64,000 nt of DNA from Anaerolinea thermophila UNI-1. Lineage in GTDB: Bacteria > Chloroflexota > Anaerolineae > Anaerolineales > Anaerolineaceae. The stretch lies in the NCBI RefSeq assembly GCF_000199675.1, contig NC_014960.1:2170001-2234000 (forward strand), written 5' to 3'. Below are positions 41,962 to 49,904 of this stretch, piece after piece (the stretch's first letter is position 1; every line of letters begins with the position of its first letter). Below the pieces are notes generated by a model, which was given only the letters and a program-made list of their open reading frames with translations, did not search any database and was not told the DNA's origin. The position numbers and the translations under genes are program-made.

Positions 41962-43227
41962 ATGCCGAGTTTGGATTATGAACTTCTATCCTATGGACGC
42001 GCTTCGGCAATGGCAGGAGAAAAAGAAACAGCCCGCCGATACCTGGAAGGTTTCCTGAGGCGCTCTCCACCAGAAGATGAACGCTTGGAGGCTTTGTACT
42101 GGTTAAGCGAAGTTATCGATGACCCCCAGGAAAAGCGCGCACTTCTGGAAGAAATTCTTGCATGTAACCTGGGCGATGTACGCGCACGTAAAAAATTAGC
42201 CATTCTGGACGGGAAAATCCAACCCGAGGAAATTGTTGATCCGGATCATCTCCCCGCTCCTAAAGAAAACCGGACAAATGGAGCCCGTTCTTTCACATGC
42301 CCTCAGTGTGGGGGGAGAATGACATATGCACCGGATGGACAATCTCTCATCTGTGAATATTGCGAAAGCCAATCCCGTCTTCGGAATCGACAACCAGCAG
42401 AAGAAGAGAATTTTCTGCTGGCACTGGCAACCGCCAAAGCACAAAGGCGCCCTATTCAACAGAATGTCATCGAGTGCAAAGGTTGTGGCGCCACATTTAC
42501 CCTGCCTCCCAAAGTGATTACCCATACCTGCCCGTTCTGTCAAACCCCCTATGCAATAGAACAGGTGGAAATCCGGGAATTGGACGCTCCTGACAGTGTC
42601 CTGCCGTTTAAAATCACCCATGAAGAAACCCGTAAGATTATCATCAAGTGGCTGAAAGAAAATCCCCCCGATGAAAAACCTTTGTTGAAATCTTTCTACG
42701 GCGTTTACTTACCGGCATGGATTTTTACGATTGGCGGGCAGGTGGACTGGACTGGATGGGTTTACAAAAACAAGAAAGCTGTGCCGGTACAGGGTCGCAG
42801 GATTATTAATATTCCCAATATTTTGATACCGGCAGTAAACAATTTTCCATCTCCACTGGAGCCTGTGTTCAGGTCTTTTCCTCTGGATGAACTGGTCGCC
42901 TTTGATCCTGGCTACCTCGCCAGTTTCCATGCTGAAACCTTTCAAATTTCTGCTGCAGATGCATCTCTGAAAGCCCGTGAAATGGCTGTTCAGAAAATCA
43001 AGCAGGATGTGCCCTCGACAGAGTTATCGGATATATATAACTTGACAGTGAAAACACCCAGCATTGTCGTAGAGTCCTACCGTTTAGCCTTACTCCCCTT
43101 GTGGATGGTCACGTTAGACATTGGGAAAGAACAACTTCACATGGCAATCAATGGATACACAGGGGAATCTTTTGCCGATAAGGAACACCCCCCTTTTCAC
43201 TGGCTCAAAAAACTGCTTGATTTTTGA
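41962..43227 (+). CDS. Protein with two zinc ribbons, function unknown
   Basis: 421 residues. The first ~80 are helical and TPR-like (YGRASAMAGEKETARRYLEGF). Two zinc-binding units follow: CPQCGG with CEYCE (about 113-137) and CKGCG with CPFCQ (about 172-196). The remaining ~220 residues form an alpha/beta domain (LPFKITHEETRKIIIKWL, LPAWIFTIGGQVDWTGWVY) that recurs in bacterial membrane-less zinc-ribbon proteins of unknown role. The frame overlaps the convergent alpha/beta hydrolase by 31 bp at the end. No function is proposed. Confidence 0.8.
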   Translation: MPSLDYELLSYGRASAMAGEKETARRYLEGFLRRSPPEDERLEALYWLSEVIDDPQEKRALLEEILACNLGDVRARKKLAILDGKIQPEEIVDPDHLPAPKENRTNGARSFTCPQCGGRMTYAPDGQSLICEYCESQSRLRNRQPAEEENFLLALATAKAQRRPIQQNVIECKGCGATFTLPPKVITHTCPFCQTPYAIEQVEIRELDAPDSVLPFKITHEETRKIIIKWLKENPPDEKPLLKSFYGVYLPAWIFTIGGQVDWTGWVYKNKKAVPVQGRRIINIPNILIPAVNNFPSPLEPVFRSFPLDELVAFDPGYLASFHAETFQISAADASLKAREMAVQKIKQDVPSTELSDIYNLTVKTPSIVVESYRLALLPLWMVTLDIGKEQLHMAINGYTGESFADKEHPPFHWLKKLLDF

Positions 43228-44483
43228 TGCTGGTATTGCATCCAAACTTTTCTCACAAATTGCCTGCTCAACACCATGGTTTCTTCAAAACCCTCTTCAC
43301 CGCGCAGTAAAGTATGATGCTCCCCCGAAACCAGATGATATTCAACCGGTGTACGCATCAGCTGAATGAGCTTTTGCGTGAAGGCAGGACGGACAACCGG
43401 ATCACGAGTCCCCTGAAGAATACATACCGGCATGGATAACCGCGGAGCAGAACGCCTAACCCACCGACTGAGAACGCGGAATTGCTCCAGAGTAATCAAT
43501 GGCACAGGGATCTCTTGAACAGCAATACGCAGACGCGGATCATCCAAGTTCACATCTGACGCAGCGCGATGGGCTTCTTCTTTCATCTGCTCTAGCAGTG
43601 CTGGCATGCTCTTAAACGGGTAAATGACCTGTGGAAGGAACAACCGGACAATCCCAGCCAGCAAACGCGTCCAAATCGTTTCAGGAAGCCAGAAGGGCGC
43701 CAGTAAAAGCAAAGCGTGCGGTTGCGATTTTTCCGCCGCCACAATAGATAATCCCCCACCCATGGAAAAACCCGCCAGAAGTACCAGACGTCCCTGGGAT
43801 TTGTAAACCTCAACTTCAGCCGTGATTTTATCCAGCCACATCTGGACTCTTTGCTGGTACATGTTGGGTAAATCGGCTCCAAAACCGGGCAACAAAAGTG
43901 CCTTGACCGTCCAGCCTTCCTGATGAATAGCCTGTGCCCACTCGCGTACCTCAGCCGGCGTGCCAGGAAACCCATGAATCAAAATGGCGACAGGGTCTCC
44001 CCCGCTCAGAACAAATTCCTGATGCTCTTCTCCCTTTAGAATGCCCAAATCGGGCAAAGCCACCTCTTCAGGCACCCGAATGGCATGAAATACATCAAAA
44101 AGCAAAAGAAAACCGCCTTGAACCAATACCCCTGCCCCTGTCCCCTGCAACCAGGCATCGGTAGGAAATTTCAGTAAAATCCACAGCCCGCCTGAGAGAT
44201 AAAGAACATCCAGAGCGGCGTTAACCCAGAGAATTTTACGAAGGCGAGCGGCATCCCGGCGAACAACCTCAAATTTCGGAGAGGACTCTAACTTTTCTCG
44301 CAGTCCACGTAATCCTAGAAGGGCTATGACACCATCCACCGCCCCCCAAACCAGACACTGGACTCCAAAACCATTCCAGAAGCCAGCAGTATGAAAAACC
44401 CATAAAGATACACCAGCAAGGACACTCAAAACTGCCCAGGCAAGCAGACGATGGCTCAAAATCTTCTGGTAATAGTAAATCAT
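43197..44483 (-). CDS. Alpha/beta hydrolase with N-terminal membrane domain
   Basis: 428 residues. Four N-terminal hydrophobic helices (residues ~10-150) precede a hydrolase domain with the triad nucleophile GFSMGG (Ser), Asp in QGTRDPVV and His in SGEHHTLL, and oxyanion segment HGFPGTP. It resembles monoacylglycerol lipase/carboxylesterases acting at the membrane. The substrate is unknown. Its 3' end overlaps the zinc-ribbon gene by 31 bp. It is followed upstream by the peroxiredoxin and two more hydrolases in the same orientation. Confidence 0.83.
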   Translation of the reverse strand: MIYYYQKILSHRLLAWAVLSVLAGVSLWVFHTAGFWNGFGVQCLVWGAVDGVIALLGLRGLREKLESSPKFEVVRRDAARLRKILWVNAALDVLYLSGGLWILLKFPTDAWLQGTGAGVLVQGGFLLLFDVFHAIRVPEEVALPDLGILKGEEHQEFVLSGGDPVAILIHGFPGTPAEVREWAQAIHQEGWTVKALLLPGFGADLPNMYQQRVQMWLDKITAEVEVYKSQGRLVLLAGFSMGGGLSIVAAEKSQPHALLLLAPFWLPETIWTRLLAGIVRLFLPQVIYPFKSMPALLEQMKEEAHRAASDVNLDDPRLRIAVQEIPVPLITLEQFRVLSRWVRRSAPRLSMPVCILQGTRDPVVRPAFTQKLIQLMRTPVEYHLVSGEHHTLLRGEEGFEETMVLSRQFVRKVWMQYQHQKSSSFLSQ

Positions 44484-44519
44484 CTTCGACCAGACAACTT
44501 CCCGTTCAACCGACGGCTT

Positions 44520-44975
44520 TCAGGATGGCTCAGCGGTTAGTTCAGCCAGAAGATTCAGAATACTTTCATTTGAGGGAATATCTGCCATAGAATCACCGTA
44601 ATGGCTGTATCGAATCATCCCCTGCTTGTCCACGATGAACAGGGCTGGCATTCTCCCAAATTTTAATAAACTGACTTCCTGATCATAACGATTTGCCACC
44701 CGTGAACGAAGATCCGCACAACCGGGGAATGGAATCTTGTTTTCCTGCCAGTACTTACGAAAAGCGTTAGGACCATCCGGACCAATGGCAATAATTTCTG
44801 CCCCACGCTCAACAAATTTTTGATAGTCCTGACGCAACTGCGCCAGATGCTGACGGCAATACGGTCATATAAATCCCCTTAAGAGTACCAGGACTACGGG
44901 CTTTCTGCCCCGATAGTCAGATAACCGGATAAGATTTCCCTGCGTGTCGGTCAATTCAAAATCAGGGGCTTCCAT
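44520..44975 (-). CDS. Peroxiredoxin-like protein, probable selenoprotein (UGA = Sec37)
   Basis: 151 residues if the in-frame TGA at 44865-44867 is read as selenocysteine. The AhpC/TSA fold is complete on both sides of it: MEAPDFELTDTQGNLIRL and VVLVLLRGFI before, PYCRQHLAQLRQDYQKF and GRMPALFIVDKQG after. In relatives the motif is RGFWCPYC, so Sec replaces the first Cys of CPYC (U37-PY-C40). A hairpin CTGGCGC-AGTT-GCGTCAG begins 18 bases after TGA, with its loop 25 bases from it and a G in the loop's second position, as bacterial SECIS elements require. A nonsense mutation is the alternative. ATG 44975 is used; TTG 44984 has the better Shine-Dalgarno (GGAGG). Confidence 0.75.
44829..44846 (-). 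promoter_or_regulatory. SECIS-like hairpin
   Basis: 7-bp stem with one G-T pair and AGTT loop inside the coding sequence, just downstream of the in-frame TGA at 44865-44867. Spacing and loop fit the bacterial SECIS pattern. Confidence 0.6.
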
Positions 44976-45009
44976 CAAATGCAATAACCTTCCTCCCATA
45001 AATTATTCC

Positions 45010-46008
45010 TCACTTTCGCAGTGAAATTTGATGCACAAAGTCTTCGGTTGCTTGCAGGAACTGGTCAGGGCATTCTTCTTGTGGAACATGTCCACAATTA
45101 GAGAACACAACCAGGCGGGCATTGGGGATTTGTTCCGCAAGTTTCAGGCTGAGGTCTGTTGGCACAATCCGGTCATCATCTCCGGTAACGACCAGCACAG
45201 GCAGGGTAAGTTCTGCAAAGCGCAGGGATAAATCCTCGTTCCCACTGCCGGCCTTGGTAAATTCCCACAAAGCACGATCCCAATTTTCCATGTGAAGGGG
45301 CTTGCGGTAACCTTCAATAATCTCCGGGGTTATTCTGGCTGGATTGTGCCAAGCCATGGAGATTAATGATTGTCCCTGCTGCCCTGCAAAAGCAGAACGC
45401 ATTAGATAAGGCCCTACACGGTTGAATTGGGGAGTATTCATGAGAAAACGCATCAATGAGGATTGCACACCACCCCCCTGATAAATCGCTGCATCTACCA
45501 GAACCAGACCGACAACACGGTCAGGGTGTGCCAGTGCCATTTGCATGGCTAACCTGCCCCCTGCTGAGTTTCCGATGAGGATGGCTTGCTGAATATTCAG
45601 ACGATTCATCAATTCCAAAAGCAGCGCGATGTTGCCTTCCACACTGTAAGGATTTACCCCCTGCCAATCACCCGGTAACGGGCGGCTGGTCAAGCCAAAA
45701 GCCGGACGATCATAAGCAATCACTGTCCCGTACTTCGCCAGTGGCTGCATGACCTCGCGCCAGGAAAAGGTACTGGCACCAAATCCATGGAGTAAAATCA
45801 TTGCGGGTTCACCAGAGCCATAAATTTTATAGTGAACCCGGATCCCCTGAATCTCCATAAAACGGCTGTCCTGGTCCTGTAATTCCTGCACAGGTCGGAT
45901 ATCCTGTAACGGTGGAATAGGGATAAGCAAAGGGATGGTCACCAACCCCACCAGCAGAACTATCAAGATAATGCCGATAATTTTCAAGAAAGCGAGTAAC
46001 TTTTTCAT
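45010..46008 (-). CDS. Alpha/beta hydrolase, membrane-anchored
   Basis: 332 residues. One N-terminal membrane helix (IIGIILIVLLVGLVTIPLLI) anchors an extracytoplasmic hydrolase. The oxyanion loop is LLHGFGASTFSW, the nucleophile lies in GNSAGG, the acid in TGDDDRIVP and the base in NCGHVPQEE. It resembles haloperoxidase/epoxide-hydrolase-like esterases. Substrate unknown. It is 6 bases downstream of another alpha/beta hydrolase and likely forms an operon with it. Confidence 0.88.
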   Translation of the reverse strand: MKKLLAFLKIIGIILIVLLVGLVTIPLLIPIPPLQDIRPVQELQDQDSRFMEIQGIRVHYKIYGSGEPAMILLHGFGASTFSWREVMQPLAKYGTVIAYDRPAFGLTSRPLPGDWQGVNPYSVEGNIALLLELMNRLNIQQAILIGNSAGGRLAMQMALAHPDRVVGLVLVDAAIYQGGGVQSSLMRFLMNTPQFNRVGPYLMRSAFAGQQGQSLISMAWHNPARITPEIIEGYRKPLHMENWDRALWEFTKAGSGNEDLSLRFAELTLPVLVVTGDDDRIVPTDLSLKLAEQIPNARLVVFSNCGHVPQEECPDQFLQATEDFVHQISLRK

Positions 46009-46014
46009 GAGTTC

Positions 46015-46755
46015 CTAATCTTTCAAGTATTGCAAAAATTCAAGAATTGCTGAAACCACCTGAGATTGCTGTTGCTCGCGGGAAATCCGGGCTGGTAAAT
46101 CTCCACTCTGAACACCGTACCATCCAAACTGAGCATGATTTCCCCCGCTGATTTCCACCCAAGTCGTATCCTCTGGAAGAAGAGGGCGGGAAGACAGCAC
46201 TTTTTCAGGTGTTGCCAAACCATCCAGTGAGGCGTAGATCGAAAGAACCTTCAGAGATGAAACGTCGCGGAGCGAATCGCCTTCCGCCGGGTAAGATGCC
46301 AGCAAAATCAATCCTTGAATTTTACCGGGATGCTTTTTCACAAAATTTGCCGCCATCGCCCCGCCTAAAGAATGTCCTCCGATCACCCAGGTCTTAATCG
46401 CTGGATATTCCTGCAGAATGTCCAGCGCAGTCTCGGGAGCAAACACTGCCAGGTTCAACGGCATCGAAGGAACGACCACCAGAAATCCCTGCTCGGCAAC
46501 GCGCCGGGCAAGCGGGGCATATGAACGTGGATCCACCCTGCCTCCAGGGTAAAAAATCCATGCTGTATCAGGGGTTTGAGAACGTGGAGTAAAAACCAAC
46601 CAGCGAGAGTCCGAGACCTCGACCCACTCATCAGATTGCAGTGCAACCAATGCTTCTGGCATGGGCTGAGCGGGCATTGAACCCCAGACAACAAAGCCGC
46701 CCGCCAGCAAAATCAGTAAGGCAAACACAATCCATAAAATTCGCCATCGTTTCAT
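46015..46755 (-). CDS. Alpha/beta hydrolase (Abhydrolase_5-like), membrane-anchored
   Basis: 246 residues. An N-terminal membrane helix (ILWIVFALLILLAGGFVVWG) precedes a short hydrolase domain without the usual cap: YPGGRVDPRSYAPLARRVAE, nucleophile GGHSLGGAMA, acid in YASLDGLATP and His in SGGNHAQFGWYG. The TACAAT box ends 6 bases before ATG 46755, so the message is likely leaderless. It heads the pair of hydrolases. Confidence 0.85.
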   Translation of the reverse strand: MKRWRILWIVFALLILLAGGFVVWGSMPAQPMPEALVALQSDEWVEVSDSRWLVFTPRSQTPDTAWIFYPGGRVDPRSYAPLARRVAEQGFLVVVPSMPLNLAVFAPETALDILQEYPAIKTWVIGGHSLGGAMAANFVKKHPGKIQGLILLASYPAEGDSLRDVSSLKVLSIYASLDGLATPEKVLSSRPLLPEDTTWVEISGGNHAQFGWYGVQSGDLPARISREQQQSQVVSAILEFLQYLKD

Positions 46756-46822
46756 ACATAGATTGTATGGTATTTATGCTTGCCCGTGAAGTTGCGCACT
46801 ATACAAACCATGTACAAGCCGG

Positions 46823-47668
46823 CTAAAAATGAATTTCTGTCACCTGATCAAAATTGAAGGAGAACGCTTCAGGTTCTTCTTCCTCTTCTTCCCAATCCAA
46901 CAAATTTCCCGCAATCCCCCGATCACAGAAAGAACGGTAAACACAAAAACGACAACGCTTTTCTTCCGTCGTTGGCGGGAAAACATCATCCTTTTCAATC
47001 CACTCAATCCATTGCAAAATGTCTTCCCGATCCTTTTCAAATTGTTCCTGAGAATAAGGCAAGCGTACACTTTTTTCCGGCGCTGCAGCAAACCAGTAAA
47101 CCATTTCCACGTCCTGAGGTTGTGGGGCATTTTGTCCAAAAATGGTTTGACCGGCTTCCACAAGGACATAGCGGTACACGCGCGTTTGCCAGCGTTGTGA
47201 TAAACGGCTTGCCGTGGACGTTTTCTCTCCCGTTTTCCAATCCCAAATCACCCAGCGCAAGGGGGCAGTATGTTTTTGTATCAAATCGAAACGGGCAAAC
47301 AAACGGTATTGCTTGACCGGCACACTCAAGGCAAATTCTACTTTGCGTTCCCCTGTGTTTACCGCGGGGAATAGTCGCATAAAGTTTGCCCACCATGAGG
47401 ATAGCAATGCATCGCTTTCGGCAAGTTGCCGGAGAAGATTTAAGTCTATGCCCAGAAACGCCTGATGTGCCAGACGGTGAAACTGCTCTCCTAACAGGCG
47501 ATGCCTTTCGTACTCTTCCAGAGGCTCCACAGGGGGAGAGGGCCAGGCAAGTTGCTCCAGATATCGCAGCCAGAATCGACGCGGGCAATCGGCATAATCC
47601 TGCAAACTATGCTGGCTGAAGACAAACGACGGCTGACTTGCCAAACGCTTAACAGGTCGGTTGAGCAT
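46823..47668 (-). CDS. PD-(D/E)XK nuclease with Fe-S cluster (RecB/AddB/Cas4-like)
   Basis: 281 residues. The catalytic core has H67-like AHQAFLG, Asp in RLFARFDLIQ and the DxK pair in WVIWDWKTGE, then the QxxxY-like RWQTRVYRYVL. Four Cys fit an iron-sulfur cluster: C28 (YADCPRRFWLRYL) and three near the C terminus (KRCRFCVYRSFCDRG). This is the nuclease module normally fused to the end of AddB or RecB. Here it is a separate gene. It starts inside the end of the UvrD helicase gene (20-bp overlap), so it surely works with it. Confidence 0.88.
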   Translation of the reverse strand: MLNRPVKRLASQPSFVFSQHSLQDYADCPRRFWLRYLEQLAWPSPPVEPLEEYERHRLLGEQFHRLAHQAFLGIDLNLLRQLAESDALLSSWWANFMRLFPAVNTGERKVEFALSVPVKQYRLFARFDLIQKHTAPLRWVIWDWKTGEKTSTASRLSQRWQTRVYRYVLVEAGQTIFGQNAPQPQDVEMVYWFAAAPEKSVRLPYSQEQFEKDREDILQWIEWIEKDDVFPPTTEEKRCRFCVYRSFCDRGIAGNLLDWEEEEEEPEAFSFNFDQVTEIHF

Positions 47669-49904
47669 TTTGCCTCCATAAGTCGTCCAGCGCCATCAAG
47701 GCTCGAGCAGCATGATACCGCCCTTTTCTGCCTGTATTCCAGGTCACAATCAATTCCTGCCGGGCTCTTGTGATGCCCACATACAAAAGACGCAGGCGCT
47801 CCCTGACGTAATCTCGACGAGCGCGTAGAGTAGCCGCCCCTTCTCGATACCACTCGTACTCATCATGGGAAAAAAGAATGCGCAATTGTTCTAACAATTC
47901 TGCAGACAAATTCAGGTGATTCCGAATGAACCAGTTTTCAGCAATATAGGTGTCTTCCGGGTCTCCAGCAGGGAAATCATAATTATTGACTGAAAGCAAA
48001 TAAACCCGGTCCCATTCCAGGCCTTTGGCTTTGTGCATGGTCGCCACCACGACCCTGCCTTTGTAATCATCGGGGTTAAAGTTTAGATCGTCCTTACTGA
48101 ATCCTACAAAACGGCGCTCGTTCTGGACGATTTTATCCAGTTCATCCACGTAGTCCTTCAGTTGCCAATCGGGATTCATGTTTTTTAAGATATCCAGAGC
48201 GCCGGCAAGTTTGTGAGCCACTGCCAGATCGGCTGGCTCGGTAAATAAATCCTGAGCCAGGGTAAGAATCAACTGATCCACGGGCAACACAACCGCCATA
48301 CTCCACCGACGAAGCAATTCACGGAAACGAACACATTCCTCCACCAGCGCCGGATCAGATTGGCGGAGTTGTTCACTTTCCAGCACATCTTCTCCTGGAA
48401 GAGGAAAAGCCCATTTTTCCAGAGGCATCTGACGATGAATCCATTTTGCCACCCGGTCCATCAAGGGTTTCTCATCCGCCGAGGAAGAAAACGCCGTTCT
48501 CCATACTTTGTAAAGATCGCTTAACTTTACAGCGCTGTCAGGCGAAGCAAGCCATTCCAGCACTTTTTTAAGCATTCTGGCGGCAGAACGTGTTTGGGTT
48601 GTGGTCTTCAGCAAGGTATCGACCACCGGAATCTTATGCTTGTTGAGTTCTTCAACAATGTCCATGGCTCTTTGATTGCGAGGCACCAGCACAGCAACCG
48701 TTCGATCCCGATTCTTCTCATCCGCAAGCCATCGCTGCAGGGATTGCTGAACCAGTTCAAATTCTTTCCTGTCCTCCAATGCTTTCATGTAAAGGGTCAC
48801 CCCTTGTGGGACATCCGGCGGGTTGGGCTTGGGATCTTCCTGAGAGGTGGGCTGGATAAGAGGCAGGGCTAACCCGTTCTTGAGAGCATCTTCTTCGTCC
48901 AAACCCTGAGACCAGCAAATGAGCAGGTTCGCCAGACGAATAATGGAAGGGGAAGAACGTCCCGATTCAGGTAATTCACGGGCAATCACACCGGGTTGTT
49001 TACGAAAAGAAATCAGGTATTCAGGGTTAGCCGTGGTAAAAGTTTCATAAATGGCTTGATTAGGATCGCCAACTCTGACCCAGTTTCCCGGACTGCCTGC
49101 CAGTTTTTTGAGAATTTCTTCCTGCAAGCGACTGGAGTCCTGAGCCTCATCCTCCAGAATGTAGGGCCAGCGGTAACGTAACTGCTCCAACAGGACCTCA
49201 TCCTTCTCCAAAATGAACCAGGCAAGATAAATCAGGTCATCAAAATCAACGGCTACACGATACTGGAGTGCTTTCTGATATTCTTCATACAGTTCGCAAG
49301 CCACCTCAGCCAGAGGCAATGGCACAGGCAAGCGGTCCAGTTCCTCACGCAACCGCTGGGGCGTGATGCCCTGATCTTTGCAATAACGGATAGAGGTTCG
49401 GGCTAAATCAGCAATCAGCCCGAAGATTTTCTCCCTCATCACCTGATCTCGGTCCTGCGAACTCAGATCGGGTTTCAAGTAATGCTCAATCCAATCAGAA
49501 TGACCGCGCATCCACATGCGGGCAATGTCCATCAGGATCCGATCGGACTCACCTTCATCCACAATCCGGTAGTTTTCGGGCAATCCAGCCAGTTCAGGAC
49601 GTTCGCGCACGATATCATTTGCCAACCCATGCAATGTCCGCACGGTGTACCCGATTCCAGGCATGACCCCTGCCTCGCGAAGAAAGGAAGCAATACGACT
49701 GGCAAAATTATCCACGGCGGCATTGACCAGGGTCACAATTAAAACTTCCTGGTCCTCCTCAAGACGTCCACCAAGAATCAGGTTCGCGGCTAAACGCGAG
49801 AGCGTGAAGGTCTTTCCTGCCCCAGGCACAGCAGAAATCCCCATCCACCCTCCCTGATAGTTCAGGATGGCCTGCTGACTGGGGCGTAAACGAATTTCAG
49901 CCAC
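47649..49904 (-). CDS. UvrD/AddA-like superfamily 1 helicase
   Basis: 751 residues. All SF1A motifs are seen: Walker A AVPGAGKTFTLSRL, Walker B EDEAQDSSRLQEE, VGDPNQAIYE, MHKAKGLEWDRVYLLSV and LYVGITRARQELIVTW. It unwinds DNA 3' to 5' using ATP. There is no nuclease domain at the end. The true start is GTG 49904, which has GGAGGTCAAC before it; a longer frame to 49964 is unlikely. It overlaps the upstream AddB-like gene by 8 bp and the downstream nuclease by 20 bp. Confidence 0.92.
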   Translation of the reverse strand: MAEIRLRPSQQAILNYQGGWMGISAVPGAGKTFTLSRLAANLILGGRLEEDQEVLIVTLVNAAVDNFASRIASFLREAGVMPGIGYTVRTLHGLANDIVRERPELAGLPENYRIVDEGESDRILMDIARMWMRGHSDWIEHYLKPDLSSQDRDQVMREKIFGLIADLARTSIRYCKDQGITPQRLREELDRLPVPLPLAEVACELYEEYQKALQYRVAVDFDDLIYLAWFILEKDEVLLEQLRYRWPYILEDEAQDSSRLQEEILKKLAGSPGNWVRVGDPNQAIYETFTTANPEYLISFRKQPGVIARELPESGRSSPSIIRLANLLICWSQGLDEEDALKNGLALPLIQPTSQEDPKPNPPDVPQGVTLYMKALEDRKEFELVQQSLQRWLADEKNRDRTVAVLVPRNQRAMDIVEELNKHKIPVVDTLLKTTTQTRSAARMLKKVLEWLASPDSAVKLSDLYKVWRTAFSSSADEKPLMDRVAKWIHRQMPLEKWAFPLPGEDVLESEQLRQSDPALVEECVRFRELLRRWSMAVVLPVDQLILTLAQDLFTEPADLAVAHKLAGALDILKNMNPDWQLKDYVDELDKIVQNERRFVGFSKDDLNFNPDDYKGRVVVATMHKAKGLEWDRVYLLSVNNYDFPAGDPEDTYIAENWFIRNHLNLSAELLEQLRILFSHDEYEWYREGAATLRARRDYVRERLRLLYVGITRARQELIVTWNTGRKGRYHAARALMALDDLWRQNAQPTC

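Noticed and set aside
44865..44867. Simple nonsense mutation in the peroxiredoxin gene
   Set aside because: The stop falls exactly on the catalytic Cys codon, the rest of the gene is intact, and a SECIS-like hairpin follows at the right distance. The alternative is not excluded.
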